Source: Capnocytophaga felis
GTDB taxonomy: Bacteria > Bacteroidota > Bacteroidia > Flavobacteriales > Flavobacteriaceae
Reading direction: 5' to 3'
Length of the DNA: 64,000 nucleotides
Assembly (NCBI RefSeq): GCF_009684755.1
Contig: NZ_BLBC01000005.1
Span: forward strand, 124,001 to 188,000
Numbering within the stretch: position 1 is the stretch's first letter; each line of letters starts with the position of its first letter. The notes under the pieces were generated by a model, which saw only the letters and a program-made list of their open reading frames with translations, made no database searches and was not told where the DNA came from. Positions 45,511 to 54,921 of the stretch are shown one piece after another. The position numbers were made by a program, and so were the translations under genes.

Positions 45511-47007
45511 TTATTCCACTATTTCAATTTCTTTTTCTTCCGGAACTAAAATACTATCCGCCTTTATCTCAATTGTGTCCTTTAACATAATTGAATCTTT
45601 CCTAATTTTTATAGTATCGATTTTTTCTTCAAATTCTTCTATAACTAATTCATTTTTAATATTTTTCGATTGTTTAATTTCTTTAAAGTGCTGATATTTC
45701 TCCATTAATTCGTTGTAAATCAGTTGAGCTACTTTTTTGGAACCTCGTGCATTGAAATGCGTGTAATCTTTGGTTGCCAATGAAGGTTCTGCTCCAACCC
45801 ATTTCACCATTGAACCCTTTCCGCCCATAAGTTCATACAAATTGATAAACCCTGATTGAGTTTCTTCAGCATATTTTTGTTGTGCTTCAACTAACGGAAC
45901 AACAGCCAAATCGGTTTTCATTTCCGTTTCATATTTGGTTGATTTATCGGCAGAAGAGATAATCAACACGGAAGCTTTTGGGAAGCAAGCCTTAATTTGA
46001 TTCACTACCTTGCTCATTCCTTTTGCATACCAAGAATAATCTAATTTTCCGTAATTCAACACATTAGCCCCAAAATGAAGCACTATCAAATCATAGTTCC
46101 CCAAATGTTTCTCAAATTCTTGCATTAAAGAAGCGTTTAAGAGCGATAAAGGCAATCCTGAATTTCCTCTACTCGAAAAATTATCAATATGCACCCCTTT
46201 CCCATTGCTTGAATTAATTCCATAAAAAGGAATAGAATCTGCTCCTATAAACCTAATTTTTAATCCTTTAACGTTATTATCAGAAAGCTTTAGTGCATTA
46301 AGTTTCTTACCTGTAATAAGAGGTTTTACTACTTTGGTTGTATCTCCACTATACGAAATTTCAACAGAAGCGTTCTTATTTTCCGAATTCCCATAAAATA
46401 ACACGGGCGAATAAATTTCGGTAATATGTTTTTGCAACGAAGCTTTATACTCAAGCCAAGCCACTCCAATTGAGTCTTTTACAAATGAGACCCTTCCGCT
46501 TACTCCAAAAGGACGCTTAGGATTTTTCACATTTACAAAAGATTGCGTTCTCCAATTGTTAGAGTAAGAATGCCTAACGCTGCCTCTTGTAGCCGCCGAT
46601 TCGGACGTAATCGACACAAAGCCAACACCTAACCCTCCATAAATATCTTGAAAAAGTTGTCGTAAATCTTGTACAATAAGGTCTCCATCTGTCATAGAAT
46701 CTCCAAAATAACCAATGCGGACGCTTCCTTTACCTGACTCCTCAAGCTCTTGAAGTTTTTTGAAGAATGTACCGAGATAATCTCCATTTTCAGCAAAAGT
46801 CAGAGTATCTGGAATTTGCTCCTCAATCTCTTCAACTTTCTCAGAGTCAGATATTGCTTCAAGCATTAAGCTATCAACAATTACATTTTCTGTAAGGTTT
46901 GAGGTTTCAGGAAAAATCCGTTTGGGTAATACATCTTTGAACCCTATGAAGAATAGTGCTGCAAATAAAATTATCAAAAAAGCTTGTATAAAATAGGATT
47001 TGTTCAC
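45511..47007 (-). CDS. SGNH-fold acetyltransferase/hydrolase, membrane-anchored
   Basis: This 498-residue protein starts with GTG and has one N-terminal membrane segment (about 6-22). The SGNH core follows: GDSMTDGD (102-109, nucleophile S104), the Gly block FSSRGNSG, the block III variant HFGAN and DYTHFNARG with the catalytic Asp/His. The last 65 residues are Glu/Lys/Ile-rich and may be helical or a coiled coil. It is the first gene of the operon with the LysM-bearing SGNH protein and the MBOAT protein. AlgJ/AlgX or PatB-like roles are suggested by this context. Confidence 0.8.
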   Translation of the reverse strand: MNKSYFIQAFLIILFAALFFIGFKDVLPKRIFPETSNLTENVIVDSLMLEAISDSEKVEEIEEQIPDTLTFAENGDYLGTFFKKLQELEESGKGSVRIGYFGDSMTDGDLIVQDLRQLFQDIYGGLGVGFVSITSESAATRGSVRHSYSNNWRTQSFVNVKNPKRPFGVSGRVSFVKDSIGVAWLEYKASLQKHITEIYSPVLFYGNSENKNASVEISYSGDTTKVVKPLITGKKLNALKLSDNNVKGLKIRFIGADSIPFYGINSSNGKGVHIDNFSSRGNSGLPLSLLNASLMQEFEKHLGNYDLIVLHFGANVLNYGKLDYSWYAKGMSKVVNQIKACFPKASVLIISSADKSTKYETEMKTDLAVVPLVEAQQKYAEETQSGFINLYELMGGKGSMVKWVGAEPSLATKDYTHFNARGSKKVAQLIYNELMEKYQHFKEIKQSKNIKNELVIEEFEEKIDTIKIRKDSIMLKDTIEIKADSILVPEEKEIEIVE

Positions 47008-47037
47008 CTAAATATATTAAGATTATTTTTTGGGGTG

Positions 47038-47067
47038 CAAAAGTAATCATTTCTGCGAATTGTGCAA
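47038..47067 (-). promoter_or_regulatory. Promoter of the SGNH-SGNH-MBOAT operon
   Basis: On the minus strand TTG (47067-47065), a 19-base spacer and TActTTTG (47045-47038) lie 30 bases before the GTG start. It is divergent to the glycosyltransferase promoter about 200 bases away. Confidence 0.75.
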
Positions 47068-47250
47068 TAAAATTCGTTATATACTTTTAAGCTGCTTATC
47101 TGTCTGAAATATCGTTAATTTCGAGATTTTACAAAAATAAAATTCAAAAACCATTATTTTTAAAAACCTGAAAATAAAAACATTAAGTTTAAAATATTTT
47201 TAATTCAAAAAAAATAAACACTAATTTATTCTGAGGTAAGAAAAATACCA

Positions 47251-47258
47251 TATCTTTG
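47251..47258 (+). promoter_or_regulatory. Promoter -7 box (TAtcTTTG) of the glycosyltransferase gene
   Basis: This TAnnTTTG element lies 27 bases before the ATG at 47286. It shows that the apparent longer frame from a TTG at 47256 starts inside the promoter. Confidence 0.6.
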
Positions 47259-47285
47259 CCGAATATTCTTTCAGATAAATCTAAT

Positions 47286-48770
47286 ATGGGAATGATAATC
47301 AACTACATTATTATCACAATTTATTGTTTGGCATTGCTTCTTATTTTTTTGTACAGCCTTTCAATGTTGAATTTGCTTTACAACTACCTAAAACACAGAA
47401 GGCAAAATAACGAAGCTCCTAAGTTTAATTTGCTCGACCCCAGAGAAATTCCTTATGTTACTATTCAATTACCTCTTTACAACGAAAAGTACGTGGTAAA
47501 GCGTTTGTTGGAAAACATTGCAAAGTTGGAATATCCGAAAAACAAATTAGAAATTCAGGTTTTGGACGATTCCACAGATGAATCCGTTGTTGAAACAGCC
47601 AAAATCATCCAGAATTTGCAAAAAACAGGTTTGGATATCCAACATATTCGCAGAGAAGACCGTAAAGGATTCAAAGCAGGAGCTTTAAAAGAAGGTACTG
47701 CCATTGCAAAAGGTGATTTTATTGCTATTTTTGATGCAGATTTTATGCCTCAGCCTGATTGGCTCAAAAAAACAGTGATTTATTTCAAAGACCCTGAAAT
47801 CGGTGTAGTTCAGACCCGCTGGGGGCATTTGAATCGAGATTATTCCATTCTGACAAAAATACAGGCACTTGCTTTAGATGTTCACTTTACTTTGGAACAA
47901 GTTGGACGTAGTTCAAAAGGGCATTTCATCAACTTCAACGGAACTGCGGGCATTTGGCGTAAAGAATGTATTTATGACGCAGGGAATTGGGAAGGTGATA
48001 CTTTAACCGAAGATTTGGACTTGAGTTACCGAGCTCAACTTAAAAACTGGAAATTCAAATACTTAGAAGACGTTGAAACTCCTGCGGAATTACCCGTGGT
48101 AATTTCGGCAGCACGCTCACAGCAATTCCGTTGGAATAAAGGTGGAGCCGAAAATTTTAGAAAATCAGTATCAAGAGTGCTTTCTGCAAAGAATATCAGC
48201 TGGAAAACAAAATTCCACGGAGTGATGCACCTTCTAAATAGTTCAATGTTTTTATGGGTTTTTATTGTTTCAGTATTAAGCGTACCAATGCTTTACATCA
48301 AAAACACTTATGGGCATATCGGCTGGGTTTTCGAGGTTACGAGCTTCTTTATCATAAGTACAGTTATTTTATTTATCTGTTATTGGGTAACTTACAAGAA
48401 CTTACAAGGCAAAACCTTCGATGATTTTCTTGATTATGTAAAATTATTTTTCACATTCTTTTCAGTGGCTTTGGGATTTTCTTTTCATAATACGATTGCC
48501 GTTTTGGAAGGTCATACAGGTAAAAAAAGTGAATTTGTACGTACCCCGAAATTCAATATCAGTGCCTTGTCTGATAGTTGGAAAAACAATAAATACATCA
48601 ACACGAAACTTTCCCCAAATATGATTTTTGAGTTTATGCTGATGGTTTATTTCATTTTTGGGCTTTATAGTGCCGTTCGGCTGAATGATTTCGGGATGTT
48701 TCCTTTTCATTGTATGCTAACTTTAGGATTTGGTTTTGTATTCTTTAAATCATTAACCTCAAAAGCGTAA
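47286..48770 (+). CDS. Processive family-2 glycosyltransferase, CslA/cellulose-synthase-like
   Basis: This 494-residue membrane enzyme has one N-terminal membrane helix, a cytoplasmic GT2 domain and four or so C-terminal membrane helices. All processive-synthase motifs are present: LDDSTDES (first D), IFDADF (DxD), TEDLDLSYR (catalytic D) and QQFRW (Q-x-x-R-W). The surrounding sequence (FNGTAGIWR, AGNWEGDTLTEDLDL, HFTLEQ) resembles plant CslA mannan synthases more than BcsA, and there is no PilZ domain. It should polymerise a beta-linked sugar and extrude it. Its head-to-head position with an MBOAT/SGNH operon suggests that the polymer is acetylated. The sugar is unknown. Confidence 0.85.
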   Translation: MGMIINYIIITIYCLALLLIFLYSLSMLNLLYNYLKHRRQNNEAPKFNLLDPREIPYVTIQLPLYNEKYVVKRLLENIAKLEYPKNKLEIQVLDDSTDESVVETAKIIQNLQKTGLDIQHIRREDRKGFKAGALKEGTAIAKGDFIAIFDADFMPQPDWLKKTVIYFKDPEIGVVQTRWGHLNRDYSILTKIQALALDVHFTLEQVGRSSKGHFINFNGTAGIWRKECIYDAGNWEGDTLTEDLDLSYRAQLKNWKFKYLEDVETPAELPVVISAARSQQFRWNKGGAENFRKSVSRVLSAKNISWKTKFHGVMHLLNSSMFLWVFIVSVLSVPMLYIKNTYGHIGWVFEVTSFFIISTVILFICYWVTYKNLQGKTFDDFLDYVKLFFTFFSVALGFSFHNTIAVLEGHTGKKSEFVRTPKFNISALSDSWKNNKYINTKLSPNMIFEFMLMVYFIFGLYSAVRLNDFGMFPFHCMLTLGFGFVFFKSLTSKA

Positions 48771-48820
48771 GTTTATAAAAATTTTCTTTCATATTTTTCA
48801 AAAAAGATGTTTTTTGGCAG

Positions 48821-48850
48821 AAAATGTTTCACTTCACGAAACATTTTTTT
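48821..48850 (+). terminator. Terminator after the glycosyltransferase gene
   Basis: A stem AAAATGTTTC/GAAACATTTT (48821-48830 with 48838-48847) runs into further T. Confidence 0.8.
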
Positions 48851-48876
48851 GTGTTATTTAATTCGTAAAAAACTAA

Positions 48877-49437
48877 ATGGAAGTATTGGTAATCGACAAT
48901 TACGACAGTTTTGTTTTCAATTTGGTTCATTATTTAGAAGAATTGGATTGCAGAGTAATTGTAAAACGCAATGACCAAGTTACATTAGATGAGGTTGATA
49001 ATTTTCACAAAATATTGCTTTCTCCGGGACCCGGCGTTCCAGATGAAGCAGGATTAATGAAACAAATTATTAAAAAATTTGCTCCTACAAAGAGTGTTCT
49101 GGGCGTGTGTTTAGGACAGCAAGCCATTGGCGAAGTTTTTGGAGGTAAACTCACTAATCTTGAAAAAGTTCACCACGGTGTATCAACCCCCATTACGATT
49201 GTTGAAGACGATATTCTTTTTAAAAATATGCCAAAGAAATTTGAAGTGGGTCGTTACCATTCGTGGGTGGTACAAAATCCGCTGCCTGAAGATTTGATAA
49301 TCACTTCCGTAGATGAAAACGGAGAAATTATGTCTCTCCGCCATAGAAAATACGATGTGCGAGGTGTACAATACCATCCTGAATCAGTTTTAACTCCTCT
49401 TGGAAAAACAATATTAAAAAATTGGATAAATATTTGA
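48877..49437 (+). CDS. pabA: Aminodeoxychorismate/anthranilate synthase component II (glutamine amidotransferase)
   Basis: This 186-residue class I glutamine amidotransferase supplies ammonia to the chorismate-using partner subunit. The catalytic Cys lies in VLGVCLGQQAIGE, the oxyanion region is LLSPGPGVPDEAG, and the His-Glu pair lies in VQYHPES. No tryptophan genes are nearby, and a PabB with the diagnostic lysine is encoded at 10872-12176, so the PabA role is favoured, though such subunits often serve both pathways. Confidence 0.87.
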   Translation: MEVLVIDNYDSFVFNLVHYLEELDCRVIVKRNDQVTLDEVDNFHKILLSPGPGVPDEAGLMKQIIKKFAPTKSVLGVCLGQQAIGEVFGGKLTNLEKVHHGVSTPITIVEDDILFKNMPKKFEVGRYHSWVVQNPLPEDLIITSVDENGEIMSLRHRKYDVRGVQYHPESVLTPLGKTILKNWINI

Positions 49438-49578
49438 TTGACAATACTTATTCTGACAAATAATTATTGTCATTTTGATAAAAATCCTTACGTTTCAAAG
49501 AAATTACTTTCTGGACATTGGAAATTAAAAAGAAATAAGGTAATATTGTAAAATAATTAACACATTCAATACCAATTT

Positions 49579-49944
49579 ATGGAAACAAATGACACATTCA
49601 ATTTAAACTTTGGGCAACCTTCTGATTTTAAAAAGCCTATAGGAACAACCTTAATTTATGTTTTAGCAGTTTTAGGAGCTGTTTTTTCTCTTTGTTGCTG
49701 TGTAGGGACTATTCCTTCCATCATAGCTGTTGTAATTGCATCAAACAAAGTAAGTCAGTATCAACAAAATCCTTCTGCCTATATAGGATATGACGACCTT
49801 AAAACAGCCAGAATAATAGCTTTTATTGCATTGGGTATTAATCTTTTGATGTTTGTGTGGATACTTTACAGCCTTTTCACAACAGATTGGAGTGAAATTA
49901 TGTTAGAATACGAAGAGATTTTACGAAATGCTCAAAATCAATAA
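49579..49944 (+). CDS. CCC-motif small membrane protein
   Basis: This 121-residue protein has two membrane segments (about 24-53 and 76-103). The first contains SLCCCVGTIPSIIAVVIAS with three consecutive cysteines, a pattern I know from short Flavobacteriia proteins annotated only as CCC motif membrane proteins. The loop between (YQQNPSAYIGYDDLKTAR) resembles DUF4190-like proteins. The function is unknown; three adjacent Cys at a membrane face could be lipidated or bind metal. Followed by a bidirectional terminator. Confidence 0.7.
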   Translation: METNDTFNLNFGQPSDFKKPIGTTLIYVLAVLGAVFSLCCCVGTIPSIIAVVIASNKVSQYQQNPSAYIGYDDLKTARIIAFIALGINLLMFVWILYSLFTTDWSEIMLEYEEILRNAQNQ

Positions 49945-49969
49945 AAAATTCGGTTTATATTTAAAAAAG

Positions 49970-49999
49970 AAGCCTTGAAAATTAATTTTCAAGGCTTTA
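49970..49999. terminator. Bidirectional terminator between CCC-motif gene and GAF-domain gene
   Basis: A perfect 12-base stem (49970-49981 with 49986-49997), 4-base loop, with A and T runs on both sides between convergent genes. Confidence 0.85.
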
Positions 50000-50003
50000 T
50001 TTT

Positions 50004-50465
50004 TTAGCTAAACAATTTAGAAACTTCCTGATTTACAAACTCCAAGAAAAGTTCATCTTCTTTAGTGAAAGGATTTAATGTATGTGAATCAATATCAATT
50101 TGTCCGATATTTATTCCATTAACAAACAGAGGTACAACAATCTCGGACTTTACAGTAATACTGCACGCAATGTAATTATCTTGAGCTTTCACATCAGGAA
50201 CTACAAAATTTTGATTTGAAACGGCTACTTGTCCGCAAATGCCTTTGCCAAAAGGAATTACTGTATGGTCAGTCGGTTCACCTGCAAAAGCCCCTAAGTG
50301 CAAGGTTTTGTTTTCGTGATTGGCAAAATAAAACCCAACCCAATTGTAGTGAGAAACTTCTGATTGAAGCAAATCACAAATTTTTTGCATTTTTGTATCT
50401 CTTGAATCTGCTTTATTATTGCAAATAGAAACAATTTTTGGTTCTAAATCTTTAAATATACTCAT
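50004..50465 (-). CDS. GAF-domain protein, free methionine-(R)-sulfoxide reductase type
   Basis: From the ATG at 50465 the product is a single GAF domain of 153 residues. The frame extends 35 codons upstream into hydrophobic, non-conserved sequence crossing the ruvB promoter. Motifs typical of fRMsr are present: NWVGFYF, GEPTDHTVIPFGKGICG and DNYIACSITVKSEIVVPLF with two of the active-site cysteines. fRMsr reduces free Met-(R)-O using a disulfide relay. The third, resolving Cys of the E. coli enzyme is not obvious, so activity is probable but unproven. Divergent from ruvB. Confidence 0.75.
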   Translation of the reverse strand: MSIFKDLEPKIVSICNNKADSRDTKMQKICDLLQSEVSHYNWVGFYFANHENKTLHLGAFAGEPTDHTVIPFGKGICGQVAVSNQNFVVPDVKAQDNYIACSITVKSEIVVPLFVNGINIGQIDIDSHTLNPFTKEDELFLEFVNQEVSKLFS

Positions 50466-50542
50466 CTTTTCTGTAAAATTATCCGCAAAAATAATAAAAA
50501 AGATAATAATAATTGATATTTTGTATATCCCATAATATATAA

Positions 50543-50550
50543 TATCTTTG
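50543..50550 (+). promoter_or_regulatory. Promoter -7 box (TAtcTTTG) of ruvB
   Basis: This TAnnTTTG element lies 48 bases before the chosen GTG start of ruvB. The longer ruvB frame begins at a TTG (50556) right behind it, too close to be translated. Confidence 0.55.
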
Positions 50551-50597
50551 TAGCTTTGAATGGATGGCATTCAATTTTTCGAATTACTGAACAAAAA

Positions 50598-51620
50598 GTG
50601 AATAAAAATTTAAACCCAAATAAAGAGAATTATTCTGCTCAAGAGCTTGATATAGAAAGAGCTTTGCGTCCGCTGTCATTTGATGACTTTGCCGGACAGG
50701 AAGCTGTTTTGGAAAATCTGAAAATATTTGTAAAAGCTGCAAATATGCGTGGCGAAGCCCTTGACCACACGCTTTTTCACGGACCTCCCGGATTAGGAAA
50801 AACGACGCTTGCCCATATTTTAGCAAACGAATTAGGAGTTGGTATCAAAATAACCTCCGGCCCTGTACTTGACAAACCCGGTGATTTAGCTGGTTTACTT
50901 ACTAATTTACAAGAACGCGATGTACTGTTTATTGATGAAATTCATCGGTTAAGCCCTGTGGTTGAGGAATATCTATATTCGGCAATGGAGGATTATAAAA
51001 TAGATATAATGATTGAATCAGGACCTAATGCAAGAACGGTTCAAATCAATCTAAATCCGTTTACATTAATTGGTGCCACAACTCGTTCAGGACTGCTAAC
51101 TGCACCAATGCGAGCGAGATTTGGCATTCAAAGTCGTCTGCAATATTATTCAACAGAATTACTTGCCGATATTGTGCAGAGAAGTGCTTCTATTTTAAAA
51201 GTTCCTATTTCAATGGAAGCCGCCATAGAACTTGCCAGTCGCAGCCGAGGAACTCCTCGTATTGCCAACGCTCTGTTACGACGAATCCGGGATTTTGCAC
51301 AAATCAAAGGAGATGGAAAAATTGACATAAAAATCACACAATTTGGATTAAAAGCCCTCAATGTGGACGCACACGGATTGGACGAAATGGATAATAAAAT
51401 TCTGGCAACGCTCATTGACAAATTCAAAGGTGGGCCTGTGGGGATTACCACTCTCGCCACGGCTGTTTCCGAAAGTGCCGAAACCATCGAAGAAGTTTAT
51501 GAACCTTTCCTAATTCAAGAAGGATTCATCGTAAGAACACCACGCGGAAGAGAGGTTACTGAATTAGCTTACAAACATTTAGGAAAAATAAATCCAAACA
51601 CACAAGGGACACTGTTTTAA
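50598..51620 (+). CDS. ruvB: Holliday junction branch migration ATPase RuvB
   Basis: RuvB is the hexameric motor that, with RuvA, drives branch migration in recombination. From the GTG at 50598 it has 340 residues beginning [14 protein letters not shown], matching family length and start. Walker A is GPPGLGKTT, Walker B is LFIDEIHRL, sensor 1 is [10 protein letters not shown] and the Arg finger region is APMRARFGI. The C-terminal winged-helix DNA-binding domain covers about 255-335 ([16 protein letters not shown]). It is followed after 50 bases by the porin gene. Confidence 0.95.
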   Translation: MNKNLNPNKENYSAQELDIERALRPLSFDDFAGQEAVLENLKIFVKAANMRGEALDHTLFHGPPGLGKTTLAHILANELGVGIKITSGPVLDKPGDLAGLLTNLQERDVLFIDEIHRLSPVVEEYLYSAMEDYKIDIMIESGPNARTVQINLNPFTLIGATTRSGLLTAPMRARFGIQSRLQYYSTELLADIVQRSASILKVPISMEAAIELASRSRGTPRIANALLRRIRDFAQIKGDGKIDIKITQFGLKALNVDAHGLDEMDNKILATLIDKFKGGPVGITTLATAVSESAETIEEVYEPFLIQEGFIVRTPRGREVTELAYKHLGKINPNTQGTLF

Positions 51621-51670
51621 TTTGACAATAAATTAAAAACTATTTTAAATCAAACGAATAGCAAACCTGT

Positions 51671-53650
51671 ATGAAAATACACATAAAATATTTCCTCTTA
51701 TTATTCTTGTTGCTCCCTGCATTGATGATAGGACAAGAACATAATGATAACCCCAAAAAAGGGGGAATCACTTTTAAATCAATGCGTCCCAAAAAGAAAA
51801 AAGACAGCATTACTTTTACGGCAAATAATTATAAGACAATATCTTATCTACGTGATACAACAGCCATTGACACCTCGCTTACTATCCAGAAATTCTACAA
51901 AAGTAATGCTTGGGAAAAAGATATGTTTGGAAAAATGCCTTTTTCAAATATGGGGCAACCTTACAATGTTATGGAATATGATTTCCAAAATTTGGATTAT
52001 CTTTCTTCAATGGGAGCAGAAGCTAAAAAACAACTTTATCTGACTCCTGAAGAGGTTAAATATTACCTATTACCCACGCCCTTAACTGACATTACTTACA
52101 AAACAGGAATGGAGCAAGGACAAATGGTAAACGTTTTATTTTCAGTAAATTTAAAGCCAACTCTAAATATTTTTGTAGGATATAAAGGGCTTCGTTCATT
52201 AGGAAAATACCAACGAATTTTGGCAAGTAACGGAAATCTGAGATTAGGGCTTTCCTATGTTTCTCCAAATAAAAAATACACTCTTTTTGCTCATTACGCA
52301 GGTCACGACATCGAAAGTCAAGAAAACGGAGGAATTACTTCCGTAGAGCAATTTGAATCAGGAGACAAGCAATTCAAAAACAGAGCCGTAATAGACGTTT
52401 TCCTTCCTGATGCTGAAAATTTACGTGAAAGTAAACGTTATTTCTTTCAACACGATTACGCTTTTTTGCCAAACAAGGATTCACTGGCTTCATACAAACA
52501 AATTCGCTTTCGTCATAGATTTTTATATGAAACGGAATATTATAAATTCAATCAAAATAATGTAAATCAACACTTTGGAGAAGCCTTCGTTACAAAAGAA
52601 ATCAGTGACCGAATGCAACTTCAAAAAATGATTAACACGGTAGGAGCCGAACTTGAACTGCCCTACTTGGGAAGAACTTTTGTATACGGAAATGCTTATT
52701 TCTACAATTATTTTTTCCGAAATGCTTTTTATGTTTCGGGTGAATTACAACGACACCAAATCAAAGGCACAGACCTGAGTTTAGCTCTCCAATGGAATAA
52801 AAAAGTAGGCGATTTTTCAATTGATGCGGAAGGAGAACAAACTTTTATCGGAAAAATAACCGGAACAAAATTAAACGGAAAACTATCCTACAACTTTAAC
52901 GAAAAAAACGGCATCTTGGCTGGGGTTAGCTTGCATTCTTCCTTACCAAATTTCAATTTTTTGCTTTACCAAAGTGACTACAAAAATTACAACTGGAACA
53001 ATTACAACAGCTTTGACAAAGAGCAAGTTCAGACGATTTTCGGGGAGTTGAAAACGCAATGGGGAAACGCAACAGCAAGTATTTCAAATATAAAAAATTA
53101 CACATTTTTTCAGGTTCAAAATCCTGTTGCTGAGGACAAAAGAGCACAATCGCTTCCTTCACAATATTCAGGAAATATTCAGTATTTGAAGCTCAAGCTG
53201 CAAAAAGAATTTGCTTTAGGGAAATTCCGATTGGATAATACTTTACTTTTCCAGCGTGTGGCACAAGATAATCAGCAAATATTAAATGTTCCTACCGTTG
53301 TTACACGAAATACATTTTATTTCGCATCGGATTTGTTCAACAAAGCGATGTATTTGCAAACGGGCATTGGTTTCAATTATTTCACAAAATATTATTCGAA
53401 CCGATACAATCCGTTATTAGCTGAATTTGAAGTACAAAACACACAAAAAACGGGAGGATTTCCTATGTTTGACTTCTTCTTAAATGCAAAAGTGCGAACT
53501 ATGCGGATATTTTTCTCAATAGAACATTTTAATCCGTTTATAATGGATACAATATTTGGTAAACAATATTACAATTATTATTCTGCACCTCAGCAACCTT
53601 ATCGTGATTTAATTTTACGATTAGGCATTTCTTGGAATTTATTCTCTTAA
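51671..53650 (+). CDS. Putative outer-membrane porin (Porin_10 type)
   Basis: This 659-residue exported protein has a signal peptide ending MIGQ (about 22). It has a short Lys-rich linker and a long beta-strand-rich body with many aromatic girdle residues. It ends in LGISWNLFS. The pattern FGKMPFSNMGQPYN ... LYLTPEEVKYYLLPTPLTD matches the Bacteroidota family annotated as putative porin. The pore substrate is unknown. It lies between ruvB and lipB and may be co-transcribed with lipB, whose start is 11 bases after its stop. Confidence 0.78.
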   Translation: MKIHIKYFLLLFLLLPALMIGQEHNDNPKKGGITFKSMRPKKKKDSITFTANNYKTISYLRDTTAIDTSLTIQKFYKSNAWEKDMFGKMPFSNMGQPYNVMEYDFQNLDYLSSMGAEAKKQLYLTPEEVKYYLLPTPLTDITYKTGMEQGQMVNVLFSVNLKPTLNIFVGYKGLRSLGKYQRILASNGNLRLGLSYVSPNKKYTLFAHYAGHDIESQENGGITSVEQFESGDKQFKNRAVIDVFLPDAENLRESKRYFFQHDYAFLPNKDSLASYKQIRFRHRFLYETEYYKFNQNNVNQHFGEAFVTKEISDRMQLQKMINTVGAELELPYLGRTFVYGNAYFYNYFFRNAFYVSGELQRHQIKGTDLSLALQWNKKVGDFSIDAEGEQTFIGKITGTKLNGKLSYNFNEKNGILAGVSLHSSLPNFNFLLYQSDYKNYNWNNYNSFDKEQVQTIFGELKTQWGNATASISNIKNYTFFQVQNPVAEDKRAQSLPSQYSGNIQYLKLKLQKEFALGKFRLDNTLLFQRVAQDNQQILNVPTVVTRNTFYFASDLFNKAMYLQTGIGFNYFTKYYSNRYNPLLAEFEVQNTQKTGGFPMFDFFLNAKVRTMRIFFSIEHFNPFIMDTIFGKQYYNYYSAPQQPYRDLILRLGISWNLFS

Positions 53651-53661
53651 AAATTAAAAAA

Positions 53662-54372
53662 ATGAACAAAAAAATTCTTTTTAAAGATTTAGGCAATAAA
53701 GATTATAAAGAAACTTGGGATTATCAAGAATCTCTTTTTCAATCAATTATAGAAACAAAACAAAAAAACAGAGCTGAAAACGCACAATTACCAACATCTA
53801 ATTATTTTCTTTTTGTAGAACATCCACACGTGTACACTTTGGGAAAAAGTGGCGATATTTCCAATCTGTTAATTGACGAAAAAACACTTGAAAAAAAAGG
53901 TGCGAAGTTTTATAAAATCAACAGAGGAGGCGATATTACGTACCACGGTCCGGGACAAATTGTTGGTTACCCGATTCTGGATTTGGATAATTTCTTCACC
54001 GATATTCACAAATATCTTCGTTTTTTAGAAGAAACTATCATCTTAACGCTAAAAGATTATGGCATAGAAGCCACTCGTAGTCAAGGAGAAACAGGTGTTT
54101 GGATTGATGTAGGCACACCTTTCGCAAGAAAAATTTGTGCGATGGGAGTACGAAGTTCACGCTGGGTTACAATGCACGGATTTGCTTTCAATATCAATGC
54201 CGATTTAGGTTATTTTGACAATATTATTCCGTGTGGAATTCGTGGTAAAGCCGTAACTTCACTCAATGTAGAGCTCGGAAAGAGAAAAATTCCAGTTGAC
54301 GAAGTGAAAGAAAAAATCATCAAACATTTTCAAAAACTATTTGAAGCTGAATTTGTCAATCTACAAGATTAA
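53662..54372 (+). CDS. lipB: Octanoyltransferase LipB
   Basis: LipB moves octanoyl from acyl carrier protein to lipoyl domains of 2-oxoacid dehydrogenases, the first step of lipoate synthesis. From the ATG at 53662 it has 236 residues; the frame upstream overlaps the porin gene and is not used. Motifs are RGGDITYHGPGQ, the catalytic Lys in ARKICAMGV and the acyl-binding Cys in IIPCGI. lipA is not in the window. Its stop codon overlaps that of the convergent DUF4834 gene. Confidence 0.93.
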   Translation: MNKKILFKDLGNKDYKETWDYQESLFQSIIETKQKNRAENAQLPTSNYFLFVEHPHVYTLGKSGDISNLLIDEKTLEKKGAKFYKINRGGDITYHGPGQIVGYPILDLDNFFTDIHKYLRFLEETIILTLKDYGIEATRSQGETGVWIDVGTPFARKICAMGVRSSRWVTMHGFAFNINADLGYFDNIIPCGIRGKAVTSLNVELGKRKIPVDEVKEKIIKHFQKLFEAEFVNLQD

Positions 54373-54653
54373 TCAACCTCCTCATAATCAATATAATCCC
54401 CCACTTTCTTTTTTGATTGTGGGTTCTTTGATTGAGCATTGTTATCATTTATTGTCTGACTTTCCTTAGTCCTTTGTTGATACTGATTTTGAGCTTGCTG
54501 AAATTGTTGTCCGAATTTTTGCTCTACTTTCTTTAAAAAATATCGCATTAAATACGGAATAAGAATTCGCATAAACACACGCAATCCTATGATAACCAAA
54601 AGAATAACAAATAAAGTTTTTATAAATCCTGAAAGAGAAGCTTCTGTAATCAT
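54369..54653 (-). CDS. DUF4834 small membrane protein
   Basis: From the ATG at 54653 it has 94 residues. There is one N-terminal membrane helix (about 8-30, GFIKTLFVILLVIIGLRVF), a basic amphipathic stretch, then a Gln/Asn/Ser-rich tail ending VGDYIDYEEVD. This layout and the ending fit DUF4834, found next to lipB in many Flavobacteriia. The function is unknown. The open frame reaches 16 codons further upstream, but that sequence adds nothing family-like. Its stop overlaps the lipB stop by three bases of a four-base TTAA. Confidence 0.75.
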   Translation of the reverse strand: MITEASLSGFIKTLFVILLVIIGLRVFMRILIPYLMRYFLKKVEQKFGQQFQQAQNQYQQRTKESQTINDNNAQSKNPQSKKKVGDYIDYEEVD

Positions 54654-54805
54654 TTTTTGTAAGTTTCGGGCAAAAATATAAAAATAATCAATAATGGGCA
54701 ATTTATAAAATTATTCTCCTAAACACAAACATCTAAAAAAACCATTTTTCAATTGAAAATTAATATTTTATATACTTTCACTTCTTCTTTTTGCAGTAAA
54801 AAGTA

Positions 54806-54835
54806 TTGTTTTTTAAACAGATAAGAGTATATTTG
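54806..54835 (+). promoter_or_regulatory. Promoter of the barrel-acetyltransferase-ZIP gene group
   Basis: TTG (54806-54808), a 19-base spacer and TAtaTTTG (54828-54835) form a near-perfect promoter, leaving a leader of about 80 bases before the ATG at 54922. Confidence 0.78.
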
Positions 54836-54921
54836 CAGTTTGGAAGAAGAGAAATAATTTGAAAAACATTGTATCTTTTAATTAATTGTTATATCTCTTT
54901 CTCACTCAAATTTCTTTTAAT

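Noticed and set aside
47256-47285. Longer N-terminus of the glycosyltransferase from a TTG start.
   Set aside because: The TTG is part of the TAtcTTTG promoter box, so it would not be transcribed as a start codon.
50466-50570. Hydrophobic N-terminal extension of the GAF-domain protein suggesting a membrane anchor.
   Set aside because: The extension is not part of the GAF/fRMsr family, crosses the ruvB promoter, and an ATG at 50465 gives the normal family length.
53632-53661. Longer lipB start overlapping the porin gene.
   Set aside because: The extra ten residues are not family-like; ATG at 53662 gives the usual start after the porin stop.
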